Source: Terrisporobacter vanillatitrophus
Lineage (GTDB): Bacteria > Bacillota > Clostridia > Peptostreptococcales > Peptostreptococcaceae
Length of the DNA: 64,000 nt
Direction of reading: 5' to 3'
NCBI RefSeq assembly: GCF_051148895.1
Contig: NZ_CP154625.1
Location: 2,046,001 to 2,110,000, forward strand
In this document: positions 34,768-43,260 of the stretch, in pieces
Numbering within the stretch: position 1 is the first letter of the stretch
Layout of the letters: the number at the start of each line of letters is the position of its first letter
Notes under the pieces: generated by a model
Told to the model about the DNA's origin: nothing
The model's database searches: none
Seen by the model: the letters and a program-made list of their open reading frames with translations, nothing else
Position numbers and translations under genes: made by a program

Positions 34768-35436
34768 CTAAATAATTCCCAATCTATTTTTTATTTCAGG
34801 TAAATATTTTAGAAATTCAAAATAAAAGTCATCCTCTTCTTTTATCTTAATGCCATAACAGCTATCTAATAGAATTTTATTAAATTTCTCAACTTCTTTT
34901 TCATCTCTTACAAATTTTAAACGAAAAGTTAGAGCTTTAATAAATTTATACCACTCTAAGATAAATTGTTTATTTTTATCATAATTTTCAATTCCTACCC
35001 AATTTCTTACCTTAACATCTTTTAAATCTTTCTTAGGACAATTTCCTATTTGTAAAAAATACTTAAAGTCATTATCTTTGTATACTCTTCCAAGGGGGAA
35101 TAAACGACAAATGTTTGGTCGTTTAGAATGAATCATGCATCTCCCTTCTTGGTCTAAAAAACTACAGTTTTTATTTTTATCCTGCATTTTTAAATATGGT
35201 AGTAAAATTTTATTATTTTGACGAAGTTCAATTTTATCTCCCAATAATTCATTAAACTCAATACCTAAATAGTTAACCATTTCATATATATCGAAAGGGG
35301 TAAGTACTACTAAATCTCCAACATCTTTGCAACAATCACTACATCCATTACAACCGCATGTATCTGCTTTTACCATATCTTCAATATCATATAGCTTTCC
35401 ATCTGAAATTTCTTCTAATATATTTATAGATCTCAT
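34768..35436 (-). CDS. YkgJ-family cysteine-cluster protein
   Basis: This 222-residue protein has the YkgJ cluster, a proposed zinc- or iron-chelating site. It reads CGCNGCSDCCKDVGDLV (about 27-43), then CSFLDQEGRCMIHSKRPNICRLFPLG (spread over about 92-117). The C-terminal half is helical and charged. AAGGAG is unusually far (about 15 bases) from the ATG, but the upstream frame is closed, so no longer start exists. Function in most members is unknown. Confidence 0.88.
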   Translation of the reverse strand: MRSINILEEISDGKLYDIEDMVKADTCGCNGCSDCCKDVGDLVVLTPFDIYEMVNYLGIEFNELLGDKIELRQNNKILLPYLKMQDKNKNCSFLDQEGRCMIHSKRPNICRLFPLGRVYKDNDFKYFLQIGNCPKKDLKDVKVRNWVGIENYDKNKQFILEWYKFIKALTFRLKFVRDEKEVEKFNKILLDSCYGIKIKEEDDFYFEFLKYLPEIKNRLGII

Positions 35437-35546
35437 GTATTTTAATTTTCACTCCTTGTTTATATCTTTAATCATATTTTATTATACTAAAAATATTATT
35501 ACAATTTAACATATTTATTAATACATAGAAACAAAATCTACTTTTA

Positions 35547-35563
35547 GTAGAGTTAGACTCTAC
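35547..35563. promoter_or_regulatory. Palindrome upstream of the CAT gene
   Basis: GTAGAGT-TAG-ACTCTAC is a perfect 7-bp inverted repeat 75 bp before the start codon. It could be an operator or a leader hairpin. Clear -35 and -10 boxes around it were not found. Confidence 0.4.
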
Positions 35564-35638
35564 GGAGCATAGATTACAAAGTGAAAAATTTTAGCATATA
35601 CTTTTTATATAAGTTAAATTAAGAAAGAAGGGATACAA

Positions 35639-36301
35639 ATGTTAAATGATAATTTTCATAAAATAGATTTGAAGAAGTGGGATAGGTATCAATATTTTTA
35701 TTATTTTACAAAAATGTTGCCAACAGGATACAGTATTAGTATAAATATTGATATTACAAATGCTTATAATATGGTGAAAACTAAACAGAAAAAATTTTTT
35801 CCAGCTTATTTATACGTTGCTTCAAAGGTAATCAGTGAAATGAAGGAATTTAGAATTGCTTCTTTAGATAGTGAACTAGGCTATTATGAAGTTTTACATC
35901 CGTCTTATGCGGTTTTCCATAAAGATGATAACACCATGTCAAATATGTGGACAGAATATGATGCTGATTTTAATATTTTCTATAAAAATTATATGGATGA
36001 TCAAAATAAATATGGTGATAATCATGAACCTATGGCTAAAACTGAAATGGCTCCACAAAATAACTTTATGATAGGAATGTTGCCATGGATAGAATTTTCT
36101 AGCTATACTCCTGTGCCCTTTGCACCTATGACTACCTATTCTCCTATTCTACAAGGTGGGAAGTTTTTTGAAAAAGATAATAGAAAAATGATGCCTTTTT
36201 CTATTACAGTTCATCATGCTGTGGCAGATGGATACCATGTGGGATTATTTTTAGAAAAATTCCAAGAATATATGAACTCACCTGAAAGTTGGATGAAATA
36301 A
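35639..36301 (+). CDS. Chloramphenicol acetyltransferase-type protein (CatA family)
   Basis: This 220-residue protein aligns by motif with type A CATs: FHKIDLKKWDRYQYFYYF at the N-terminus, FPAYLYVASKVI, TMSNMWTEYDADF, YSPILQGGKFF and the catalytic HHAVADGYHVGLF (about 189-201), whose second His is the general base. The usual homotrimer transfers acetyl from acetyl-CoA to the 3-hydroxyl of chloramphenicol. AGAAGGGA precedes the ATG, and a terminator follows. No mobile element flanks it, so it may be an intrinsic homologue. Activity on chloramphenicol is not shown by sequence alone. Confidence 0.88.
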   Translation: MLNDNFHKIDLKKWDRYQYFYYFTKMLPTGYSISINIDITNAYNMVKTKQKKFFPAYLYVASKVISEMKEFRIASLDSELGYYEVLHPSYAVFHKDDNTMSNMWTEYDADFNIFYKNYMDDQNKYGDNHEPMAKTEMAPQNNFMIGMLPWIEFSSYTPVPFAPMTTYSPILQGGKFFEKDNRKMMPFSITVHHAVADGYHVGLFLEKFQEYMNSPESWMK

Positions 36302-36330
36302 CAAGTTCGTGAATCTATTGATAATAACTT

Positions 36331-36370
36331 AAAAAGAAGTATGGATAAATTCATATCCATACTCCTTTTT
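36331..36370. terminator. Bidirectional terminator
   Basis: AAAAAGAAGTATGGATA pairs with TATCCATACTCCTTTTT (one mismatch) between convergent genes. Confidence 0.85.
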
Positions 36371-36374
36371 TATT

Positions 36375-37367
36375 TTATCTAATAAAATTGTTTGATATGA
36401 ATTTAAAAGCTTCTCCACCAACTATACCTATAAAAATACTTAAAAACGTTCCTACTATAAATTTAACAGCAAAGTCTCTATCTTTAAAATCTCCCATCCT
36501 AGCCAGTGATTTTCCAGTCAAAAGTAATGCAATAGATGAGTAGTTATTACAAATAACTAATATTATAACTATACTACGCTCTAATATTCCAATATATCTA
36601 CTTATATTTTCATCTTTCCTCTTAGCTTCATCATCGTCTTCAGTTATTGCGGGTTCTTCAATTTGTCCATTGAACTCATCTTCTTCTGCTATTATTTCTC
36701 CATTATTCAACGCAAAACAAGTAATGGCTCTATTGATACTATACACTAATCTATTAATGGATTCTTCTTTAGTATCTTGTTTGATGGTCTGTTGTTTAAT
36801 ATTATTAAATGCACTTTCAAAAAATAAATCAATAAATAATTCACCACATCTCACCGTATAAATAAACACGATCATGAATAATAGGATTTTGTAAAGTAAA
36901 ATTTGATCTATATAAGTTATTGAATTTAAATTATTTAGTTTTGAATTTGTACATATGAAAATAGTAACTACTAAGTGAAGTACTTGATCAATTAAAAATA
37001 GAATATCTTCTTCAAAGCCTATATTAAATATCTTTTTATCAGAAACTAAGTTACGTGTTTTTAAAGTTTTAAACTTATTTTCATCTGTTACAACTTTAAG
37101 AGTCCAACATTTTAATATATCAATTATAATATGTATTATTGAAATTAAAGATGTATATGCTATAACCCTTATAAAACCTATGTGCTTACTATATAAAATA
37201 CTCATAGTCACAGTAAATGGTATATATATTTGTGCAAAATGAATTAAATTACCAATGCACTTTTTATTTAAAGAGCTTTTGTCTTTTCTAAGCTCTACTG
37301 TTCCACTTCCTTGTAAATATACATCACAAAAAAGTGTAACTAATATTGAAATTAATAATGCTTCCAA
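36375..37367 (-). CDS. DUF3307-family membrane protein
   Basis: This 330-residue polytopic protein has about seven membrane segments. The first 120 residues, with LHFAQIYIPF-like (here NLIHFAQIYIPFTV) and SIIHIIIDILKCW, match my recollection of the DUF3307 domain. A long acidic loop (about 222-250, rich in E and D) precedes the C-terminal helices. The start is TTG, six bases after AAGGAG, which lies inside the last codons of the upstream SatD gene. The three-base gap implies coupled expression. DUF3307 with SatD is a recurring pair of unknown function. Confidence 0.75.
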   Translation of the reverse strand: MEALLISILVTLFCDVYLQGSGTVELRKDKSSLNKKCIGNLIHFAQIYIPFTVTMSILYSKHIGFIRVIAYTSLISIIHIIIDILKCWTLKVVTDENKFKTLKTRNLVSDKKIFNIGFEEDILFLIDQVLHLVVTIFICTNSKLNNLNSITYIDQILLYKILLFMIVFIYTVRCGELFIDLFFESAFNNIKQQTIKQDTKEESINRLVYSINRAITCFALNNGEIIAEEDEFNGQIEEPAITEDDDEAKRKDENISRYIGILERSIVIILVICNNYSSIALLLTGKSLARMGDFKDRDFAVKFIVGTFLSIFIGIVGGEAFKFISNNFIR

Positions 37368-37370
37368 ACC

Positions 37371-38066
37371 TTACTCCTTATTTTTAAAATATAACTGTAT
37401 TATTCTTTTTAAATCATCTTCAGCTTGTTTTATTTTTTCAAAGTGCGCAGTTTTACAGTTATTTGATATGGCTTGTCTACTTTTGCCTATTGCATTTCCT
37501 GCTTTTTCATAATTTTCGTATACTTCATAAGCATTTATAGATTCCCATTTTGAATCTGACCATTCGTTTATAATAGTATCCATTAACATGTATAGGCTAT
37601 TTCCTATAATGTTAAACTGTTCATTGGGGGAGCATATGTATGTCATTCTTTTTTTGTTTTGTATTTTTACTTTATCTAGAGCTTCTCTTGCTTTGAAAAA
37701 AGCTTCTCCATTCATATTCCATGAGTTATCACTTTTTTCAGTATGTATTCCTCCAATACCAACGCCAATTCTTATTTTTAATGGTCTAAAATAATATCTT
37801 AATTGTCTAATTACTTCTATTATATTAATAATATCAGAACAAAATACTTGAATTTCATCTCCTCTTGATATGGATACATTTGTAGAAATGATATTTTTAC
37901 TTTGTAGACTCATGGTTATTTTTTGTGCCTGTTCTGTCAAAAATATATTTAGTACTTTATCTTCATCATAATAAATATTTTTTGACTCTAAAAACTTTAA
38001 TATATCTTTATTACTTTTTTTAGAATTTATAACATCTGCTGTAATTACTGCACATAAATAGTCCAT
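37371..38066 (-). CDS. SatD-family protein (cyclase-like domain plus HTH-like tail)
   Basis: This 231-residue cytoplasmic protein resembles the SatD family. It begins LCAVITADVINSKKS, has NVSISRGDEIQVF (about 65-77), then LKIRIGVGIGGIHTE (about 96-110) and NGEAFFKAREALDKVK, a layout recalling class III nucleotide cyclase or GGDEF folds. The C-terminal part, with AGNAIGKSRQAISNN, looks like a helix-turn-helix. AGGAGGGG precedes the ATG. Its promoter is crossed by an inverted repeat, which suggests self-regulation. It is co-transcribed with a DUF3307 membrane protein. No enzymatic activity can be asserted. Confidence 0.8.
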   Translation of the reverse strand: MDYLCAVITADVINSKKSNKDILKFLESKNIYYDEDKVLNIFLTEQAQKITMSLQSKNIISTNVSISRGDEIQVFCSDIINIIEVIRQLRYYFRPLKIRIGVGIGGIHTEKSDNSWNMNGEAFFKAREALDKVKIQNKKRMTYICSPNEQFNIIGNSLYMLMDTIINEWSDSKWESINAYEVYENYEKAGNAIGKSRQAISNNCKTAHFEKIKQAEDDLKRIIQLYFKNKE

Positions 38067-38090
38067 ATTTATCCCCTCCTTTCATTATTA

Positions 38091-38155
38091 ATTATAATCG
38101 TATACAAGAAACTTGTCCACACTTATGTCAATCAAAACATATAACATTTGGACAA
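38091..38155 (-). promoter_or_regulatory. satD promoter with a large inverted-repeat operator candidate
   Basis: On the minus strand, -35 TGGACA (38119-38114) and -10 TATAAT (38096-38091) are 17 bp apart. TTGTCCA (38113-38119) and TGGACAA (38149-38155) are perfect inverted repeats, and TATGT and ACATA repeat the symmetry inside. The proximal arm covers the -35 box, a good position for a repressor. Confidence 0.6.
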
Positions 38156-38250
38156 TGTTACGAATTATAATTGACAAATCATTATAATTATCAACAGTTT
38201 CGTCAACTAATATACTTAACATAAAAATTACCGTCTTATTAAAAACTCTT

Positions 38251-38964
38251 TTATTTCTTTGTATAATTTATGTTTGCTAATTTTGCTTGTTTACATAAAT
38301 CCTTAACTTGAAGTTTGTACATCTTCTTATCCTTTATAAAGTATGTTCCACATTGTCTAAATTCAAAGTCAACATTGGCTTTTATACATTGATCTCTAAT
38401 ATCCAGCACCCAGTCATAATTTAGAGGCCTTGCATTATAATCTGATTCTCCACCTACTACAACAAGTTCAATATCATTCAGATATTTTTCAATATCTATC
38501 TTTTCTAGTAGAGGTTGAGCTATGATACATTTATGTTTTATAGGTAAATCTTTAAAAATAGATAATTTATAATCAACATTTTTTTGATTTTCTATGGTAC
38601 AACATACAATTACATTATCATAACCATCCTTCCAGTCTTTTGGAATACAATTTTTAAATCTATCTATTCTTTTTGTCAAAAACAAGAATTTTAAATCACT
38701 TCTTTCTTTTATCATTTTCCAACATTCATCTCTCCAGGTATCTGCCTCTTCAATTAAAAAATCAGAAGAAAAACATACATATACAGTACCTGATTTTATT
38801 TTATAATTTCCGTTTTTAAATTTTTCTATAGGTTTGTAAAAATCATTAGTTTTGATTATTTCGTTAGTATTTATATTTCTTTTATAATCTCCCTTATGAA
38901 TATAGCAATATTTACAGCCATCGCTACATTTTTTACAACCTCGCCAAGGATTCCACATAGCCAT
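38251..38964 (-). CDS. DUF5131 (phage Gp37/Gp68-like) protein
   Basis: This 237-residue protein begins WNPWRGCKKCSDGCKYCYIHKG, with a CxxCxxxCxxCY cluster near residues 8-18 that resembles a radical-SAM or Fe-S-binding site. KFLFLTKRIDRF and LVVVGGESDYNARPL further on are typical of the DUF5131/Gp37-Gp68 family. The frame opens at 38979, but GGAGG lies eight bases before the ATG at 38964. Members are common in phages and scattered in bacterial genomes; function is unknown. No other phage genes are adjacent. Confidence 0.82.
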   Translation of the reverse strand: MAMWNPWRGCKKCSDGCKYCYIHKGDYKRNINTNEIIKTNDFYKPIEKFKNGNYKIKSGTVYVCFSSDFLIEEADTWRDECWKMIKERSDLKFLFLTKRIDRFKNCIPKDWKDGYDNVIVCCTIENQKNVDYKLSIFKDLPIKHKCIIAQPLLEKIDIEKYLNDIELVVVGGESDYNARPLNYDWVLDIRDQCIKANVDFEFRQCGTYFIKDKKMYKLQVKDLCKQAKLANINYTKK

Positions 38965-39011
38965 ATAAATTTCCTCCATAAAATACTTATTTACATTTAT
39001 TATAATATGAA

Positions 39012-39053
39012 AAATCCACTAATTTATTAAAACTAACAAATTAGTGGATTTAT
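39012..39053 (-). terminator. Terminator of the ispH operon
   Basis: AAATCCACTAATTT pairs perfectly with AAATTAGTGGATTT across a 12-base loop, just past the ispH stop. Confidence 0.85.
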
Positions 39054-39058
39054 TTAGA

Positions 39059-39901
39059 CTATATTTTTTTAAGGTATTCTATTACTTCATCTATTATCCA
39101 ATCAGGTGTGGAAGCTCCTGCAGTTACACCTGCAACTTTGAATTTTTCTAACTTACTTTTTTCCAATTCTTCTTTTGTTTCAATTGAAAAAGTAGGTACT
39201 ATATCCTTACAGATATTTACTAGTTTTTGAGTATTAGAACTATGTTTTCCTCCAATAACTATCATACAATCAACTTCTTTTGCTAAATCATTGGCTGACA
39301 GTTGTCTTTCTTTTGTAGCAAAGCAAATTGTATTCTTAACTGTTAAGTCTTTTATTTTACTTTCTAACTTGGAAACAATTTTATCAAAAGATTCTAAGTT
39401 AGCAGTTGTTTGGCTAACAACACAGTACTTATGGCCACTGTTAAATGATATATTATCAACTTCTTCTTCACTATTTATTATTATAGCTTCGTTATCACAC
39501 CAGCCGTTAATTCCTATTATTTCTGGATGAGTGGCATTACCAACTATTATAATTATATAACCTTTGTTGGAAAACTCTTTAACAATATCGTGTATTTTTT
39601 TTACAAATGGACAGGTTGTATCTACTATATCCATATTTTTTGATTTAGATTCAGTATATATTTTTTCACCAACACCATGAGATCTGATTATAAGTTTACA
39701 ATCGTTAGGGATTTTATCTAATGAATCCATCTCCATTAGTCCTTTTTCTTTATATCGATCTACGGCTTGTTTATTATGAATAAGGGGACCTAGAGAATAT
39801 ACATTATCACTAGTCTTGTTTTCTAGTTCATCCCAAGCCATGTTCATAGCTCTTTTAACTCCAAAACAAAATCCCGCATTTTCTGCTATTCTAACCTCCA
39901 T
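39059..39901 (-). CDS. ispH: 4-hydroxy-3-methylbut-2-enyl diphosphate reductase
   Basis: This 280-residue [4Fe-4S] enzyme catalyses the last step of the MEP pathway, reducing HMBPP to IPP and DMAPP. Cluster ligands are Cys12 in AGFCFGVKRA, Cys in DTTCPFVKK (about 95) and Cys in TICFATKERQ (about 192). Substrate residues include RSHGVGE, GNATHPEIIGINGW and ASTPDWIIDEV. AGGAG precedes the ATG. It is the last gene of the operon with plsC and cmk. It supplies precursors for the prenyltransferase paralogue and CrtI-like gene near 60 kb. Confidence 0.97.
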   Translation of the reverse strand: MEVRIAENAGFCFGVKRAMNMAWDELENKTSDNVYSLGPLIHNKQAVDRYKEKGLMEMDSLDKIPNDCKLIIRSHGVGEKIYTESKSKNMDIVDTTCPFVKKIHDIVKEFSNKGYIIIIVGNATHPEIIGINGWCDNEAIIINSEEEVDNISFNSGHKYCVVSQTTANLESFDKIVSKLESKIKDLTVKNTICFATKERQLSANDLAKEVDCMIVIGGKHSSNTQKLVNICKDIVPTFSIETKEELEKSKLEKFKVAGVTAGASTPDWIIDEVIEYLKKI

Positions 39902-39911
39902 AACAAATCTC

Positions 39912-40502
39912 CTATCTTTTAAAATAATTATCTTTAATTACTTCGAGTACATCTCCAGATAATCTTTCATAATCGTCTGTACTTAGCTTTTGTTTATAAT
40001 ATTCTTCAAATGAAATTGGTTTATCAATGTAGATTGTAACCTTATTAAATATTTTATAATTTGATATTATTGATATAGGAACTACTTTAGCCTTTCCTTT
40101 AACAGCAAATAAAGCAAGACCTGCTTTGGCATCACCAAATCCATCTCCTTTTACTCTAGTTCCTTCTGGAAATATACCAACAACATAACCTTCTTTTAAC
40201 TTTTTTAGAATAGTCTTTATTGTAGATATTCCTGGATTTTCTCTATCTATAGGTATAACATTTAAATTACTCAATATTTTACCTAATATTTTATTTTTAA
40301 ATAATTCCTTTTTTCCTATAGGGGCAACTGTTCTGTTTTTTATAGCAGCTGCTATAAAAATAGGATCTAAATTTGATTTATGATTAGCTGCTATTATTAA
40401 GTTTCCTTCATTAGGAATATTTTCAGACCCTATTACTTCATATTTGTAAAATACTTTACTATATATAGTAAATAAACTAAAAACAAATTTATAAAAACTC
40501 AA
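39912..40502 (-). CDS. plsC: 1-acyl-sn-glycerol-3-phosphate acyltransferase
   Basis: This 196-residue membrane-associated acyltransferase converts lysophosphatidate to phosphatidate in phospholipid synthesis. It has the catalytic NHKSNLDP (NHxxxxD motif, about 40-47), the FPEGTR block (about 115-120) and IPIDRE between them. The start is TTG at 40502, six bases after GGGAGAG. The gene lies 13 bp after cmk and 10 bp before ispH. Confidence 0.94.
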   Translation of the reverse strand: MSFYKFVFSLFTIYSKVFYKYEVIGSENIPNEGNLIIAANHKSNLDPIFIAAAIKNRTVAPIGKKELFKNKILGKILSNLNVIPIDRENPGISTIKTILKKLKEGYVVGIFPEGTRVKGDGFGDAKAGLALFAVKGKAKVVPISIISNYKIFNKVTIYIDKPISFEEYYKQKLSTDDYERLSGDVLEVIKDNYFKR

Positions 40503-40515
40503 ATATATCTCTCCC

Positions 40516-41163
40516 TTATTTAATTTTATTTAAAACTGATTCAACCACATCATCTATACTTTTACCTGTAGTATCTATTTCTATGGCATCTTCTGCTTTA
40601 ACTAGAGGAGCAAACTCTCTAGAAGAATCTATCTCGTCTCTTTTAATTATATCATCTATTACATCTTCAAGCCTAACTTCAACACCTTTTTCTATTAATT
40701 CTTTATATCTTCTAGCTCCTCTTTCTTCAGGTGTAGCTATAAGGAAGAATTTATAATCAGCACTTGGAAAAACATACGAACCTATATCTCTTCCATCAAG
40801 TATTACAGAATTTCTTGTTCCTATTTCTCTTTGTACGTCTACCATTAAGTATCTAACTTCTTTTATTTTTGCAACGTTAGATACATTACTAGTTACTTCT
40901 ATAGTTCTTATCTCTTCATTTACTACTTTTCCATCTAAGTATATATTGTTTTCTTTGAAGTCTATTTCTGTTTTCTTTGCTAATTCTACTACTTCATCTT
41001 CATTTTCTATATTTATTTTATTTTGTAAACATTTTAAAGTTATAGCTCTATACATAGCACCTGTATCTATGTAGTTTATGTTTAACTTGTCTGCTATTAT
41101 TTTTGCTATTGTACTTTTTCCAGCTCCTGCTGGTCCATCTATTGCTATTACTAAATTATTCAT
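40516..41163 (-). CDS. cmk: Cytidylate kinase
   Basis: This 215-residue kinase phosphorylates CMP and dCMP with ATP. The P-loop GPAGAGKST (about 10-18), YIDTGAMYRAIT, the DGRDIGSYVFPSADYKFF segment (about 119-136) and the LID region RRYKELIEKG are all present. AGGAG precedes the ATG. It lies in a cmk-plsC-ispH order that is common in Clostridia. Confidence 0.97.
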   Translation of the reverse strand: MNNLVIAIDGPAGAGKSTIAKIIADKLNINYIDTGAMYRAITLKCLQNKINIENEDEVVELAKKTEIDFKENNIYLDGKVVNEEIRTIEVTSNVSNVAKIKEVRYLMVDVQREIGTRNSVILDGRDIGSYVFPSADYKFFLIATPEERGARRYKELIEKGVEVRLEDVIDDIIKRDEIDSSREFAPLVKAEDAIEIDTTGKSIDDVVESVLNKIK

Positions 41164-41208
41164 ATTATTTCTCCTATTTTGTTCTTATTTAAAGCATCTT
41201 AGCTTAAG

Positions 41209-42426
41209 CTATAAACTTATACCTGCTAAATAACCTGTTGAAAAAGCTATTTGAAGATTATATCCTCCAGTTTCTGCATCTACATCTATTACTTCTCCTG
41301 TAAAATATAAGTCTTCTATTAATTTAGACTCCATTGAAGAAGAATTAATTTCTTTAACCGCTACTCCACCACTTGTTACCATGGAAGCTTGTATTCCTAA
41401 AGTTGAATTCGTAGTTAGCTTCATGTTTTTTATATAATCAATAATTTTATTTTCATTTTCTTTAGTTAACTCATTAGGCTTTGTTTCACTAAGATTTAAT
41501 AAATCTAAAATCTCTTTTAAAAAGTTAAGTGGTAATATGGATTTTAAGTTGTTTGCAATATTTTTATTAGGATTTTCTCTCATAATTTTGCTTATTTCTT
41601 CTCTAGTCACATCTGGTAAAACGTCAATGTTTAATTCTACAGGTTCATTTTCTAAGATTTTATTAATATAAGATGATATGATAAGTACTACTGGTCCTGT
41701 TATGCCAAAGTGAGCAAAGAGCATATCTCCTCTTTTGCATATTTTTTTCTTTTTAATTTTACATGATATTTCTATATCTTTTAAAGATATACCCTGTAAT
41801 CTTACTGTCCAATCTTCTTTAATTTTTAAAGGAGATAAAGCAGGATAAGTATTAGTTACAGTATGACCATGTTTTGATAATATTTTATACATTGTTCCAT
41901 CAGATCCAGTTTTAGAATAACTTTTTCCACCTGTTGATATTATTACCTTGTCTCCAAGGACTTTAGTATTATTATCTAAAACAACACCTTCTATTTTATT
42001 GTTTTCATTTATAATTAAATCTACTACCTTGCTATTATAAAGTACTTTTATATTGTTTTCTATTAATAGTTCTTTAAATTTGTTGATAAGCTCAGTTGCC
42101 TTATCACCTTTTGTATAGACCTTATAGTCATTATGTTCTTCAACTTTGTACTCAAGGTTACTTTCGTCTAAGAAGCTTAATAAGTCTTCATTGGTAAATG
42201 AATAAAGAGCGCTGTATAAGAACTTTTTATTAGTTACAACTTTATCAAAAAAGTCTTCGATATATCTTTTATTTGTAATATTACATCTTCCACCACCAGT
42301 AAGCTTAAGCTTCTTTCCTAACTCTTCATTTCTCTCTATTAAAGTAACTTCATGAGAGTTTTTAGAAGCTACAAGTGCTGCCATCATTCCTGATGGACCT
42401 CCACCTACTACTATTACTTTTGACAT
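41209..42426 (-). CDS. HI0933/YhiN-family flavoprotein (NAD(P)/FAD-dependent oxidoreductase)
   Basis: This 405-residue flavoprotein has an N-terminal FAD-binding Rossmann motif, VGGGPSGMMAALVA (about 6-19). ERNEELGKKLKLTGGGRCNITN (about 31-52), GGKSYSKTGSDGTMY and the C-terminal ETGGYNLQIAFSTG are diagnostic of the family. AGGAG precedes the ATG. It sits ten bases after a phosphatase gene and 45 bp before cmk. Related proteins are annotated as aminoacetone oxidase or dehydrogenase-like; the physiological substrate is unknown. Confidence 0.9.
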   Translation of the reverse strand: MSKVIVVGGGPSGMMAALVASKNSHEVTLIERNEELGKKLKLTGGGRCNITNKRYIEDFFDKVVTNKKFLYSALYSFTNEDLLSFLDESNLEYKVEEHNDYKVYTKGDKATELINKFKELLIENNIKVLYNSKVVDLIINENNKIEGVVLDNNTKVLGDKVIISTGGKSYSKTGSDGTMYKILSKHGHTVTNTYPALSPLKIKEDWTVRLQGISLKDIEISCKIKKKKICKRGDMLFAHFGITGPVVLIISSYINKILENEPVELNIDVLPDVTREEISKIMRENPNKNIANNLKSILPLNFLKEILDLLNLSETKPNELTKENENKIIDYIKNMKLTTNSTLGIQASMVTSGGVAVKEINSSSMESKLIEDLYFTGEVIDVDAETGGYNLQIAFSTGYLAGISL

Positions 42427-42435
42427 TATTTTCTC

Positions 42436-43077
42436 CTATTCTAATGCACTATTTTCTAGTTTATGATTAGTTTTAATATGGCTTGTATCGTTAATTTTTA
42501 TAACAACTGGTCCATAATCTCTAAACTCAATCACATTAAGTGCAGTATTTCCTTGATTAATTCTATAGATATTTTCCATACCAGAATTTAAAACAGAAAG
42601 AAGTATTACTCTTGCTGTTACAGAGTGAGTCACAAGTACAATATGTTTTCCATCATATTTTTCATTTAATTCATCTAAAAATTTATCTGTTCTTTCTTTT
42701 ATAATTTGAAGAGTTTCTCCTCCAGGTATTTGGGCAAGGTGTGGCTCATTTCTCCAAGTATGATATATGTCCTTATATTCTTCTTGAATTTCTTTTATTA
42801 AAAGACCTTCCCATGCTCCAAAGCCCATTTCTCTAAGACCTGAAGTTTTAATCACATCTAAATCAAATTTATCACTTATTATTTCTGCAGTTTCTACTGC
42901 TCTACCAAGATCACTTGAATATATGTAATCAATAGGATATTTAATCATGCTGTCAGCTAGTTCTTTAGCTTGATTAACACCTTTTTCAGTTAAATTTGAA
43001 TTACCATGACCTTGAGTTTTTCCTTTTATATTCCATTGTGTTTGGCCATGTCTAACTAAATATATAGTATTCGTCAT
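42436..43077 (-). CDS. Histidine phosphatase (phosphoglycerate-mutase-like)
   Basis: This 213-residue enzyme has the phospho-His motif LVRHGQTQWN (about 6-15), LTEKGVNQAKEL, the acid residue in REMGFGAWEG and the second His in VTHSVTARVI (about 152-161). The frame is open from 43092, but GAGGAGG lies six bases before the ATG at 43077. It belongs to the branch that includes CobC and GpmB-like phosphatases. It is the first gene of a probable five-gene operon ending with ispH. The substrate is unknown. Confidence 0.9.
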   Translation of the reverse strand: MTNTIYLVRHGQTQWNIKGKTQGHGNSNLTEKGVNQAKELADSMIKYPIDYIYSSDLGRAVETAEIISDKFDLDVIKTSGLREMGFGAWEGLLIKEIQEEYKDIYHTWRNEPHLAQIPGGETLQIIKERTDKFLDELNEKYDGKHIVLVTHSVTARVILLSVLNSGMENIYRINQGNTALNVIEFRDYGPVVIKINDTSHIKTNHKLENSALE

Positions 43078-43143
43078 TTTTGTCCTCCTCATTGAAGTAA
43101 GATTAATTTATTCATTCTAAATTTTTATTATATCATAAATATT

Positions 43144-43184
43144 AAAAAAGGTTAAAACACTTTAATAGTATTTTAACCTTTTTT
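43144..43184 (-). terminator. Terminator of the BNR/YcxB gene pair
   Basis: AAAAAAGGTTAAAA pairs perfectly with TTTTAACCTTTTTT across a 13-base loop. It is about 75 bp past the stop at 43261. Confidence 0.8.
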
Positions 43185-43260
43185 GTATACAATTAAATTA
43201 TATTATTGTAGTTTTTGTGAATAAAGCCTATAGTATTAACTTATTTTTTAAAATTACATA

